Shown here one piece after another: positions 47,831-64,000 of a DNA stretch of 64,000 nt; position 1 is the first letter of the stretch, and every line of letters begins with the position of its first letter. The DNA comes from Opitutaceae bacterium (GTDB lineage Bacteria; Verrucomicrobiota; Verrucomicrobiia; Opitutales; Opitutaceae), in assembly GCA_028688225.1 (NCBI GenBank), contig JAQTYQ010000011.1:1-64000 (forward strand). The letters are read 5' to 3'. Made by a program: the position numbers and the translations under genes. The notes below the pieces were generated by a model. It was not told the DNA's origin. It searched no databases and saw only the letters and a list, made by a program, of their open reading frames with translations.

Positions 47831-48352
47831 ATGAGAGTTGAGAAGAAATATCTGATCGAGGAGGTGGCCGGCCACCTCAAGAAATCCGACTATGTCATCC
47901 TGGCGAACTATGACAAGATGACCGTCGCCGATGTGTCCGAACTCCGGCGGCGTCTTGCCGCCCACAACGCGGAGTTCCACGTCGTCAAGAACAGCTCGCT
48001 GCGCGTGGCCGCCCAGGCGCTGGGCCTGCCGAATTTCGACAGTGCGCTGATCGGCCCCACCGCTGTCATTGTCGGCGGCAAGAATTCGCCTGGCGTCGCC
48101 AAGGTCATTCGCGACTTCATCAAGGAGAAGCAGAAGATCGTGGTGAAAGCCGGGGTGCTCAGCAACAAGTTAATCTCCACCAGGGAGATCGAGAAGCTGG
48201 CTGAGCTGCCGTCGCTCGACACGCTGCGCGCGCAGTTGCTCGGCTTGCTCAACCAACCCGCGGGCATGTTCGTGCGCGTGCTCAACGCCGTCCCGCAGGG
48301 CGTCGTCAACGTCCTCCAGGCCAAGGTGCGCGCCGCGGAGGAGAAGCAATAA
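47831..48352 (+). CDS. rplJ: 50S ribosomal protein L10
   Basis: L10 N-terminal motif, position in cluster. Confidence 0.96.
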   Translation: MRVEKKYLIEEVAGHLKKSDYVILANYDKMTVADVSELRRRLAAHNAEFHVVKNSSLRVAAQALGLPNFDSALIGPTAVIVGGKNSPGVAKVIRDFIKEKQKIVVKAGVLSNKLISTREIEKLAELPSLDTLRAQLLGLLNQPAGMFVRVLNAVPQGVVNVLQAKVRAAEEKQ

Positions 48353-48495
48353 CCAATCACAACCACTTTCCCGGCTCCGGTGGCCCGTTGCGGGCCGCCG
48401 TCCACGGAAAACAACATCAATCGCCGCAGGCTAGGGGACACGTCTCTTAAACGCACTTCCGGTCCGAAGTCGCTAGTCCGCGGCAAGAGATCACC

Positions 48496-48882
48496 ATGAG
48501 CAACATCACCAAGGAACAAGTCATCGAGTGGCTTTCCAGCCAGTCGGTCCTCGAAATCGCCGGTCTTGTGAAAGACCTCGAGACCAAATGGGGCGTTTCC
48601 GCCGCCGCGCCCGTTGCGGTGGCCGCCGCGCCTGCCGCCGGTGCCGCCGCCGCACCCGCCGCCGAGGAGAAGACCGAATTCACCGTCGTCCTCGTCGAGG
48701 CCGGCGCCAACAAAATCGGCGCCATCAAGGAGGTCCGCGCCATCACCGGTCTCGGCCTCAAGGAAGCCAAGGATCTGGTGGAAGGTGCGCCCAAGCCCGT
48801 CAAGGAGGGTGCGTCCAAGCAGGAGGCGGAGGAGATCAAGAAGAAGCTCGAAGCCGCCGGCGCGAAGGTCGAGCTCAAGTAA
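48496..48882 (+). CDS. rplL: 50S ribosomal protein L7/L12
   Basis: [49 protein letters not shown]. Confidence 0.98.
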   Translation: MSNITKEQVIEWLSSQSVLEIAGLVKDLETKWGVSAAAPVAVAAAPAAGAAAAPAAEEKTEFTVVLVEAGANKIGAIKEVRAITGLGLKEAKDLVEGAPKPVKEGASKQEAEEIKKKLEAAGAKVELK

Positions 48883-49051
48883 CCGGCGCTTGGCGATCCA
48901 TACCGCACAGCATCCATGTATTGCGGGACAGGCCGTGTTGATCCGCGGCCTGTCTCTTGTCTTTCCCTCAATCCGTTCTTTTTTGCCGCGACGGCCTGTC
49001 ACGGGTCGCCGCGTCCGCACGCCGTCCTCATTTAATTAACCGGGAGTATCC

Positions 49052-52855
<3,804 letters not shown>

Positions 52856-52901
52856 GGCCGGGCGTTTTCGCAACCTTTAACGACAACCTGGGAGATATTT
52901 C

Positions 52902-57038
<4,137 letters not shown>

Positions 57039-57063
57039 GTTTGCGTTTTGGCAAAACCAACCC

Positions 57064-57100
57064 GAGGCCGCGGACATGCCCGTCCGCGGCCTCTTTTTCT
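57064..57100 (+). terminator. Intrinsic terminator after rpoC
   Basis: GAGGCCGCGGAC-ATGCCC-GTCCGCGGCCTC-TTTTT. Confidence 0.92.
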
Positions 57101-57263
57101 CCATCAACTTGAGCGATTGCCGCAGTTGCGGGGTTACGGAAGCTGTCCCGGCCTTGAGCGGATGGGGCGCCTGCAAAAAAGCCTTGTCATTCATCAAAGC
57201 CTGGCCGATTCTGGATATCCCTCCCGCCAAATGACACTAGTTGAGCTTAGCTCCTGGTGTCAT

Positions 57264-57297
57264 GCGCCCGGCCTCCTCCCAGGCCGGGCGCTTTTTT
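57264..57297 (+). terminator. Second intrinsic terminator
   Basis: GCGCCCGGCCT-CCTCCC-AGGCCGGGCGC-TTTTTT. Confidence 0.9.
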
Positions 57298-57828
57298 GGG
57301 CGGATTGCCCTCAGATATGAAAAGGGTCCCGCCCTCATGAGCTGAATGGAGGGAGCGTAGTTGCGCCTTCCACCGGCGATCGACATTTGCCTGTTGGCTG
57401 GGCCGCGTTACTTCGAACCGTGCCCTCCCGCGCAGAGAAGGCATCAGGTCGGCAACGATGATTGGCGGACGGACTGATAGGAGACCGAACTTCCCTTCCG
57501 ATCTTCTTGATAGGCAGTTTCATTTCGCCTCCGACACACTGCTGCGGGATCTGCGGCTGCGCTCTGTGCCACGAAGCCTGCGACCAAGTTGTAACTTTGG
57601 CCTTGCGTTGCGGTGAACGGGCATGCTTTCCTGACCGTCCTTTTTTTCTCTCAACGCCGCGCGTTCTCAGCTTCGGCTGAAGACGCATCCAGGACCGCGA
57701 GTTTGGGGGCCAAATCCCAGATTTCGCGGGCCGTCTTTTTTTTCGCGAAAAACGCTTGCCGATGGTGACCCCGCTGGTAGCGTTCGCGACTTTTCCCTCT
57801 ACATCAGCAATCACTCTCAAGTCTTTAT

Positions 57829-58248
57829 ATGCCAACCATCAACCAACTCGTGAGGAAGGGCCGCCGCCAGGTCCGCGCCAAATCGAAGGCGCCGGCTCTG
57901 CAGGGCAACCCGTTCCGTCGCGGTGTCTGCGTGCAGGTCATGACCCGTACGCCCAAGAAGCCCAACTCCGCCATCCGCAAGGTGGCCAAGGTGCGCCTCA
58001 CGAACGGTTATGAAGTCATTTCCTACATTCCGGATGAAGGCCACAACCTCCAGGAGCACTCAATCGTGCTGGTTCGCGGAGGGCGGGTGAAGGATCTGCC
58101 GGGCGTCCGCTACCATATTGTACGGGGTACGCTTGACGCGACTGGAGTCGAGAAACGCCGGCGCAGCCGTTCCAAATACGGGGTCAAGCGTCCGAAAGCC
58201 GGTGCCAAACCCGCCGCGGCCGCTGCGGCCCCGGCCCCCAGCACCTAA
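57829..58248 (+). CDS. rpsL: 30S ribosomal protein S12
   Basis: [37 protein letters not shown]. Confidence 0.99.
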   Translation: MPTINQLVRKGRRQVRAKSKAPALQGNPFRRGVCVQVMTRTPKKPNSAIRKVAKVRLTNGYEVISYIPDEGHNLQEHSIVLVRGGRVKDLPGVRYHIVRGTLDATGVEKRRRSRSKYGVKRPKAGAKPAAAAAAPAPST

Positions 58249-58263
58249 GGAGATTTCTGAGCC

Positions 58264-58737
58264 ATGTCACGCCGTCACAGAGCCGAGAAACGGGAGATCA
58301 TTCCGGACATTCGTTACAGCAGCCCCCTGGTTGCGCATCTGATCAATGTCATCATGGAGCGGGGCAAAAAGAACCTCGCCCAGCGGATAGTTTATGGTGC
58401 GTTTGAACGCGTGAGCGAGAAGCTGGGCAAGGGCGATCCGGTCGATCTGCTCATCGGCGCGCTGGAGAACGCCCGTCCGCGTCTGGAGGTGAAGAGCCGG
58501 CGCGTCGGCGGTGCGACCTATCAGGTGCCGGTGGAGATTTCCTACGAGCGGCAGGAGAGCCTGGCCTTGCGCTGGATCGTGGCGGCGGCCACCGAACGCA
58601 AGGGGACGCCCATGCCGGAGGCCCTCGCCGCCGAGCTCGTCGACGCTTACAATAACACGGGAACGGTCGTCAAAAAGAAGGAAGACACCCACAAGATGGC
58701 CCAGGCCAATCGCGCCTTCGCCCACCTCCGCTGGTAA
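58264..58737 (+). CDS. rpsG: 30S ribosomal protein S7
   Basis: [28 protein letters not shown]. Confidence 0.98.
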   Translation: MSRRHRAEKREIIPDIRYSSPLVAHLINVIMERGKKNLAQRIVYGAFERVSEKLGKGDPVDLLIGALENARPRLEVKSRRVGGATYQVPVEISYERQESLALRWIVAAATERKGTPMPEALAAELVDAYNNTGTVVKKKEDTHKMAQANRAFAHLRW

Positions 58738-58751
58738 CAGCCTCCTTGCGC

Positions 58752-60935
58752 ATGTCCGTCACGCTCCAGATCGCCACCGATAAAGCCAAGCTGTCGCCAG
58801 CCAATGCGCCGCAGCGCCCTGCTCCCATGGAGTGGACCCGCAACATTGGCATCGCGGCCCACATCGATGCCGGCAAAACGACCACGACCGAGCGCATCCT
58901 CTATTACTCCGGCGCCGTGCACAAGATGGGCGAGGTGCATGAAGGCACCACGGTCACCGACTGGATGGAGCAGGAACGCGAACGCGGCATCACCATCACC
59001 TCCGCCGCCATTTCCTGTGCGTGGATTCCGTCCGTGGGGCCGTTCGCACCCATCAAACACCGGATCAACATCATCGACACACCCGGACACGTTGACTTCA
59101 CCGCCGAGGTGGAGCGTTCGCTGCGCGTGCTCGATGGTGCCGTCGCCGTTTTCTGTGCGGTCGGCCGCGTCCAGCCGCAATCCGAGACCGTGTGGCGCCA
59201 GGCCAACAAGTATCGCGTCCCGCGTCTGGCTTTCGTGAACAAGATGGATCGGGTGGGGGCCAATTTCATGGCCTGCATCGAGGAGATGCGAAAGAAGCTC
59301 AGCGCCAATGCCCATCCATTGTTTCTGCCCATCGGCGCCGAGGAGAATTTCCGGGGCCTGGTCGACCTTGTGCAGATGCAGGCCTATTATTTCGAGGAAG
59401 ACGCCTCCGATCCGCTCGGCCTCACCCCCAAGATCGGGGCGATCCCCGCCGAACTGCTTGCCGATGCCAAGCACTACCGCGAAAAGCTCATTGAGGCCGT
59501 GGCGGATTGTGACGACGAGATCGCACACAAGTACCTCGAGGGGGCGGAAATCGGCGTCAACGAGTTGATGGTCGGCATCCGCAAGGCGACGGTCTCGCTC
59601 AAGTTCTGCGGCGTGGTCCCCGGATCCGCCTTCAAGAAGAAGGGTGTGCAGCGCCTGCTCGACTGCGTCGTCAACTATTTGCCCAATCCGCTCGATTTGC
59701 CGCCGACCAAGGGGCAGACCGGCGATGGGCAGGAGGCCTTTGCCAAGGCGGACGATCGCGGGAAAACCGTGACGCTGGCCTTCAAACTGTGGAGCGATCC
59801 GTTTGTCGGCCGCCTGATTTTCACCCGCGTCTATCAGGGCAAGCTCACCAAGGGCCAGTCGGTTTACAATCCGCGCACCCGCCGCAACGAGCGCATTTCG
59901 CGCCTGCTGCTCATGCGCGCGATGGACAAGGAGGAGATCGATGTGGCCTATGCCGGCGACATCTGCGCGGTGGTGGGTCTCAAGGACGTCATCACGGGCG
60001 ACACGCTCTGCGACGACGAGGCCGACATCCGCCTCGAGCCCCCGACATTCCCCGAGCCGGTCATCTCCATGTCGATCGAGCCGAAATCGAAGACCGATCA
60101 GGAGAAGATGGGCACCGCCCTCCAGCGGCTGTCAGCTGAGGATCCGACCTTCCGCACTTTCACCGACACCGACACCGGCCAGACGATCATCGCGGGCATG
60201 GGCGAACTGCACCTCGAGATCATTCGCGACCGCATGTTCCGCGAATTCAAAGTCGAGGCCGACGCGGGCAAGCCGCAGATCGCCTACCGCGAGAGCATCA
60301 CCGGCCAGGCCGACGGCGAGGGCAAGTTCATCCGCCAGTCGGGCGGCCGCGGCCAGTACGGTCATTGCAACGTCAAGATCGAGCCGAACCAGAAGGGGAA
60401 AGGCATTGAGGTTATCAATGAGATCGTCGGGGGGACCATTCCGAAGGAATACATCAAGCCCGTCACCGAGGGCATCCTCGAAGCCGCCAACAACGGCGTC
60501 GTGGCCGGTTTCCCGGTCATCGATTTCAAGGCCCGGATCGTCGATGGTTCGTTCCACGAAGTCGACTCATCGGAACTCGCCTTCAAGATGGCCGGCATCT
60601 TCGCGTTCAAGCATGCGATGGCCAAGGCCAAGCCGATTCTCCTCGAGCCGATCATGAAGATCGAGGTCACCGTCCCCGAGGAGTACCAGGGCGACATCAT
60701 GGGCGACATCAACCGTCGCCGCGGCCACATCCAGGGCATGGAGCAGCGCGAAGGCGCCTGCATCATCACCGCCATGGTGCCGCTTGAGACGATGTTCGGC
60801 TACGCCACGGACATCCGCTCGCTTTCCAAGGGTCGCGCCTCCTATTCGATGGAGCCTTCCCATTTTGACCAAGTGCCGGCGCAGCTCCTCACCAAGATCG
60901 TTGAAAACTCATCCCGGGCCCCGGCCCGCACCTAA
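58752..60935 (+). CDS. fusA: Elongation factor G
   Basis: RNIGIAAHIDAGKTTTTERILYYSG; NIIDTPGHVDFTAEVERSLRVLDGAV. Confidence 0.98.
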   Translation: MSVTLQIATDKAKLSPANAPQRPAPMEWTRNIGIAAHIDAGKTTTTERILYYSGAVHKMGEVHEGTTVTDWMEQERERGITITSAAISCAWIPSVGPFAPIKHRINIIDTPGHVDFTAEVERSLRVLDGAVAVFCAVGRVQPQSETVWRQANKYRVPRLAFVNKMDRVGANFMACIEEMRKKLSANAHPLFLPIGAEENFRGLVDLVQMQAYYFEEDASDPLGLTPKIGAIPAELLADAKHYREKLIEAVADCDDEIAHKYLEGAEIGVNELMVGIRKATVSLKFCGVVPGSAFKKKGVQRLLDCVVNYLPNPLDLPPTKGQTGDGQEAFAKADDRGKTVTLAFKLWSDPFVGRLIFTRVYQGKLTKGQSVYNPRTRRNERISRLLLMRAMDKEEIDVAYAGDICAVVGLKDVITGDTLCDDEADIRLEPPTFPEPVISMSIEPKSKTDQEKMGTALQRLSAEDPTFRTFTDTDTGQTIIAGMGELHLEIIRDRMFREFKVEADAGKPQIAYRESITGQADGEGKFIRQSGGRGQYGHCNVKIEPNQKGKGIEVINEIVGGTIPKEYIKPVTEGILEAANNGVVAGFPVIDFKARIVDGSFHEVDSSELAFKMAGIFAFKHAMAKAKPILLEPIMKIEVTVPEEYQGDIMGDINRRRGHIQGMEQREGACIITAMVPLETMFGYATDIRSLSKGRASYSMEPSHFDQVPAQLLTKIVENSSRAPART

Positions 60936-60956
60936 ACCCTCGTTCTTTGCCCCGCC

Positions 60957-61265
60957 ATGAAAGGCCAGCGTATCCGCATCAAACTTCAAGGTTTTGACTA
61001 CCGAGTCATCGACCAGTCGGCCTCGGAAATCGTCGAGACGGCCAAGCGCTCCGGCGCCCGCGTCTCCGGTCCGATCCCCCTGCCGACCAGCATCGAGAAA
61101 CTCTCGGTCAACCGCTCGCCGCATGTGGACAAGAAGTCCATGGAGCAGTTCGAGGCACGCACCCACAAGCGCCTCATCGACATCATCGAGCCCACCGCCC
61201 AGACCGTCGATGAGCTCAAAAAACTGAACCTCCCGTCCGGCGTCGACATTACCATCAACGTTTAA
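60957..61265 (+). CDS. rpsJ: 30S ribosomal protein S10
   Basis: [34 protein letters not shown]. Confidence 0.98.
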   Translation: MKGQRIRIKLQGFDYRVIDQSASEIVETAKRSGARVSGPIPLPTSIEKLSVNRSPHVDKKSMEQFEARTHKRLIDIIEPTAQTVDELKKLNLPSGVDITINV

Positions 61266-61368
61266 CGAACACCTTCTGATAGACAGTTAGCAGCCGGCCG
61301 GCGGCTCACCGCTGGCACTTGCTAATGTAGGTCTCTCGAAACGGAACCCTCCACCTACCGCTTAGCCC

Positions 61369-62019
61369 ATGATCGCTACACTTTTAGGTAAAAAGATCGG
61401 GATGACGCAGATCTATGACGCAGAAAACGTCTTGATCCCCGTCACCGTGGTCGAAGCCGGTCCCTGCCCTGTGGTGCAGGTGAAGACCGCGGAGAGCGAC
61501 GGCTACAACGCCGTGCAGCTCGGCTTCGCCAAGAAAAAGGTCAAAAATACCAGCAAGGCCGAGCTCAACCACGCCAAGAAGGCCGGCCTCGCCGAGGCGC
61601 CGCGCGCGCTGAACGAAGTACGCCTGGCCGAGGCTCCCGCCGTGAAGCCGGGCGACATCGTCACGGTCACGGCCTTCAAGGAAGGTCAGTTTGTGGACGT
61701 CATCGGCGTCTCGAAAGGCAAGGGGTTCCAGGGCGTCGTCAAGAAGCACGGCGTGGCTGGCGGCCCGGCGGCCCACGGCTCCATGTTTCACCGCCGCATC
61801 GGTTCCATCGGCATGCGCCAGACCCCCGGTCGCTCGTGGAAGAACCAGTCGATGCCTGGCCATCTCGGCTCGGAACGCTGCACCATGCAGAATCTGCGGG
61901 TGGTGAAGGTGCTCCCGGAAAAGAATCTGCTCCTCGTGAAGGGCGCAATTCCCGGCGCGAACGGTGACAGTGTCATCGTCCGTACCGCGATCAAGGGCCA
62001 GCCCAAGGCCGCGCAATAA
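61369..62019 (+). CDS. rplC: 50S ribosomal protein L3
   Basis: LLGKKIGMTQIYD; GGPAAHGSMFHRRIGSIGM. Confidence 0.98.
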   Translation: MIATLLGKKIGMTQIYDAENVLIPVTVVEAGPCPVVQVKTAESDGYNAVQLGFAKKKVKNTSKAELNHAKKAGLAEAPRALNEVRLAEAPAVKPGDIVTVTAFKEGQFVDVIGVSKGKGFQGVVKKHGVAGGPAAHGSMFHRRIGSIGMRQTPGRSWKNQSMPGHLGSERCTMQNLRVVKVLPEKNLLLVKGAIPGANGDSVIVRTAIKGQPKAAQ

Positions 62020-62040
62020 CGAACCGGAGATTCCGCAGCC

Positions 62041-62679
62041 ATGAAACTCAAAATTTACAGTCCCGACGGCGCCAAGAGCCGCGAAGCCGATTTCAATATC
62101 CCCACCTTCGAGGGCGAGAAGGGTGTCCAGGCCGTCAAGGAGGTCGTCGTGGCCCACCAGGCCAACGCCCGTCTCGGCACGCATTCCACCAAGAAGCGCG
62201 GCGAAGTCCGCGGCGGCGGCAAAAAACCCTGGCGGCAGAAAGGCACCGGCCGCGCCCGGGCTGGCTCCATCCGCTCGCCCTTGTGGGGCGGCGGTGGCGT
62301 TGTGTTCGGCCCCAAGCCGCGCGACTATTCCAAAAAGATCAACGCCAAGGTGAAGGCGCTGGCCTTCAGTCGCGCCCTTTTCGATCGCGCGGTGGCCGGC
62401 GATCTCGACGTCATCGAGAAATTCGAGGCCAGCCCGGTGAAGACCAAGGTCATGAACCAGGTGCTCACCCGCATCGCCCCCCGGGGCAAGGTGCTCATCG
62501 TCGACGATCCGTTCACGCCCGAAACCCGCCGCGCGGCGCGCAACCTCAACCGCATCACCCTGCAGGAGGCCGTCCGGCTCAACACTCTCGATCTTTGCCA
62601 GTACCGGAAGATCGTCGTGTCGACCAAGGCCCTGGAAAAGATCATCGCCCGCGTCAGCGCGGCCAATGGAGGCAACTGA
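62041..62679 (+). CDS. rplD: 50S ribosomal protein L4
   Basis: RGGGKKPWRQKGTGRARAGSIRSPLWGGGGVVFGPKPRDY. Confidence 0.98.
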   Translation: MKLKIYSPDGAKSREADFNIPTFEGEKGVQAVKEVVVAHQANARLGTHSTKKRGEVRGGGKKPWRQKGTGRARAGSIRSPLWGGGGVVFGPKPRDYSKKINAKVKALAFSRALFDRAVAGDLDVIEKFEASPVKTKVMNQVLTRIAPRGKVLIVDDPFTPETRRAARNLNRITLQEAVRLNTLDLCQYRKIVVSTKALEKIIARVSAANGGN

Positions 62680-62963
62680 TGATTAACGCCGACAAAGTGC
62701 TCAAGCACATGCGCCTGACGGAGAAGGCCAACAAGCTCTCCTCCGAATACAGCCAGTACACCTTTGAGGTCACTCCGACCGCCACCAAGCACACCGTGCG
62801 CGAGGCCGTCGAGCAGACCTTCAAGGTCACGGTCGTGCGCGTGAACATCCAGAATGTCCGCGGCAAGAACAAGCGCAGCCGCCAGGGCCGGCCGAGCCGC
62901 ACCTCGGACTATAAGAAGGCCGTCGTGACCCTCAAGGAGGGCGACAAGATCGAACTCGTCTGA
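62679..62963 (+). CDS. rplW: 50S ribosomal protein L23
   Basis: INADKVLKHMRLTEKANKLSSEYSQYTFEV; TGATG overlap with rplD. Confidence 0.95.
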   Translation: MINADKVLKHMRLTEKANKLSSEYSQYTFEVTPTATKHTVREAVEQTFKVTVVRVNIQNVRGKNKRSRQGRPSRTSDYKKAVVTLKEGDKIELV

Positions 62964-62992
62964 GCGCCCACCGCTGAAAGGAAATCACCGTC

Positions 62993-63859
62993 ATGCCACT
63001 CAAAACCTTCCGTCCGATCACTCCGACCCTCCGCTATACCGCGCTGAATCGCCCGGAGGAGATCGTCGCCAAGCGCCCGGAGCGCGGGCTGATCGAGCAC
63101 AAGCACAAGACCGGCGGGCGCAATTGCTACGGCCGGCTCACCTCGCGCCGTCGTGGCGGCGGGCACAAGCAGCTGTACCGCATCATCGATTTCAAGCGCG
63201 CCAAGCTCGACATGCCCGCCCAGGTGCAGGCGATCGAGTATGATCCCAACCGGACCGCGCTCATCGCACTGGTGGCCTATCGCGATGGCATGAAAAATTA
63301 CATTCTCGCCCCCAAGGGGCTCAAGGTCGGCGACACCGTCATCAGCGCCAGCCGGTGCGAAAACAACGAGTATCGTCCGGGAGATACCTATCCGCTTGAG
63401 ACCATCCCGCCCGCGACCCGCGTGCATGCTGTCGAACTCATTCCGGGCCGCGGCGCCCAGCTCGCCCGCTCGGCCGGTGCCGGCCTCGAACTGATTGCCG
63501 TCGAGAATGGCAACGCCCAGCTCAAACTGCCGTCGGGCGAGATTCGTCTCGTCAATGCCCGGTGCCGCGCAACCATCGGCGAGGTCGGCAATGCCGACCA
63601 CATCAACGAGTCACTGGGCAAGGCCGGTCGCAACCGCTGGCTCGGCCGGCGTCCGCGCGTCCGCGGCATGGCGATGAATCCGGTCGACCATCCCAACGGC
63701 GGCGGCCAGGGCAAGTCCAAGGGCGGTGGCGGCCGGCAGCAGGTCGTCTCCCCGTGGGGCCAGCTCGCCAAGGGTTTCCCGACGCGCCGTCGCTCCCGGC
63801 CTTCCAACAGCCTCATTCTTCTCCGCCACAACGGCCGCCCGCCGCGTGGCAAGAAGTAA
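62993..63859 (+). CDS. rplB: 50S ribosomal protein L2
   Basis: KTGGRNCYGRLTSRRRGGGHKQLYRIIDFKR. Confidence 0.98.
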   Translation: MPLKTFRPITPTLRYTALNRPEEIVAKRPERGLIEHKHKTGGRNCYGRLTSRRRGGGHKQLYRIIDFKRAKLDMPAQVQAIEYDPNRTALIALVAYRDGMKNYILAPKGLKVGDTVISASRCENNEYRPGDTYPLETIPPATRVHAVELIPGRGAQLARSAGAGLELIAVENGNAQLKLPSGEIRLVNARCRATIGEVGNADHINESLGKAGRNRWLGRRPRVRGMAMNPVDHPNGGGQGKSKGGGGRQQVVSPWGQLAKGFPTRRRSRPSNSLILLRHNGRPPRGKK

Positions 63860-63904
63860 CCCCACCCGGCATCCCGCGTTTCCAGCCTCCATCCCTCTCC
63901 CACC

Positions 63905-64000
63905 ATGGCCCGTTCAATCAAGAAAGGTTACTTCGTCGATCCGCACCTGATGGCCAAGATCGAGAAGGCCAGCAAGGCCAGCTCGCGCAAGCCCATCCAG
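63905..64000 (+). CDS. rpsS: 30S ribosomal protein S19 (truncated at window end)
   Basis: MARSIKKGYFVDPHLMAKIEKASKASSRKPIQ. Confidence 0.95.
   Translation, partial: MARSIKKGYFVDPHLMAKIEKASKASSRKPIQ

Noticed and set aside
57335-57835. 166-aa minus-strand ORF between rpoC and rpsL
   Set aside because: No recognisable domain and biased composition; the gap more likely holds promoter and leader sequence.

Overview
The window is GC-rich bacterial chromosome. Gene content and repeat style suggest Verrucomicrobia, probably Opitutaceae; this is inference and was not searched. The right third (about 44.2-64 kb) is a conserved translation/transcription block: tRNA-Thr, tuf, tRNA-Trp, secE, nusG, rplK, rplA, rplJ, rplL, rpoB, rpoC, rpsL, rpsG, fusA, rpsJ, rplC, rplD, rplW, rplB, rpsS (truncated). 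The left two thirds hold mixed genes: two von Willebrand/VIT proteins, an ECF sigma factor, OppA-like and OGG1-like proteins, a heterodimeric ABC exporter pair, a PEP-CTERM beta-repeat protein, folE2, a PfkB kinase, a MazF/PemK-type TA pair, ruvB, murA, ilvBN, an aquaporin, a macro-domain protein, msrA, LemA/M48, TPR-ExbB-ExbD. The best leads are: (1) a leader-peptide transcription attenuator upstream of the ABC exporter pair, like the bmrCD architecture; (2) an ivbL-like Val-rich leader peptide and attenuator upstream of ilvBN; (3) a TA cassette between ruvB and a diverged in-frame duplicate of the last 30 ruvB codons; (4) a TonB-receptor-like 'EVxLxxFxV...NYxAxxTLAGxR' motif in two vWA/VIT proteins; (5) a new-looking dispersed hairpin repeat with two invariant 24-bp arms and a variable loop. 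All calls were made by eye, with no database search or folding program.
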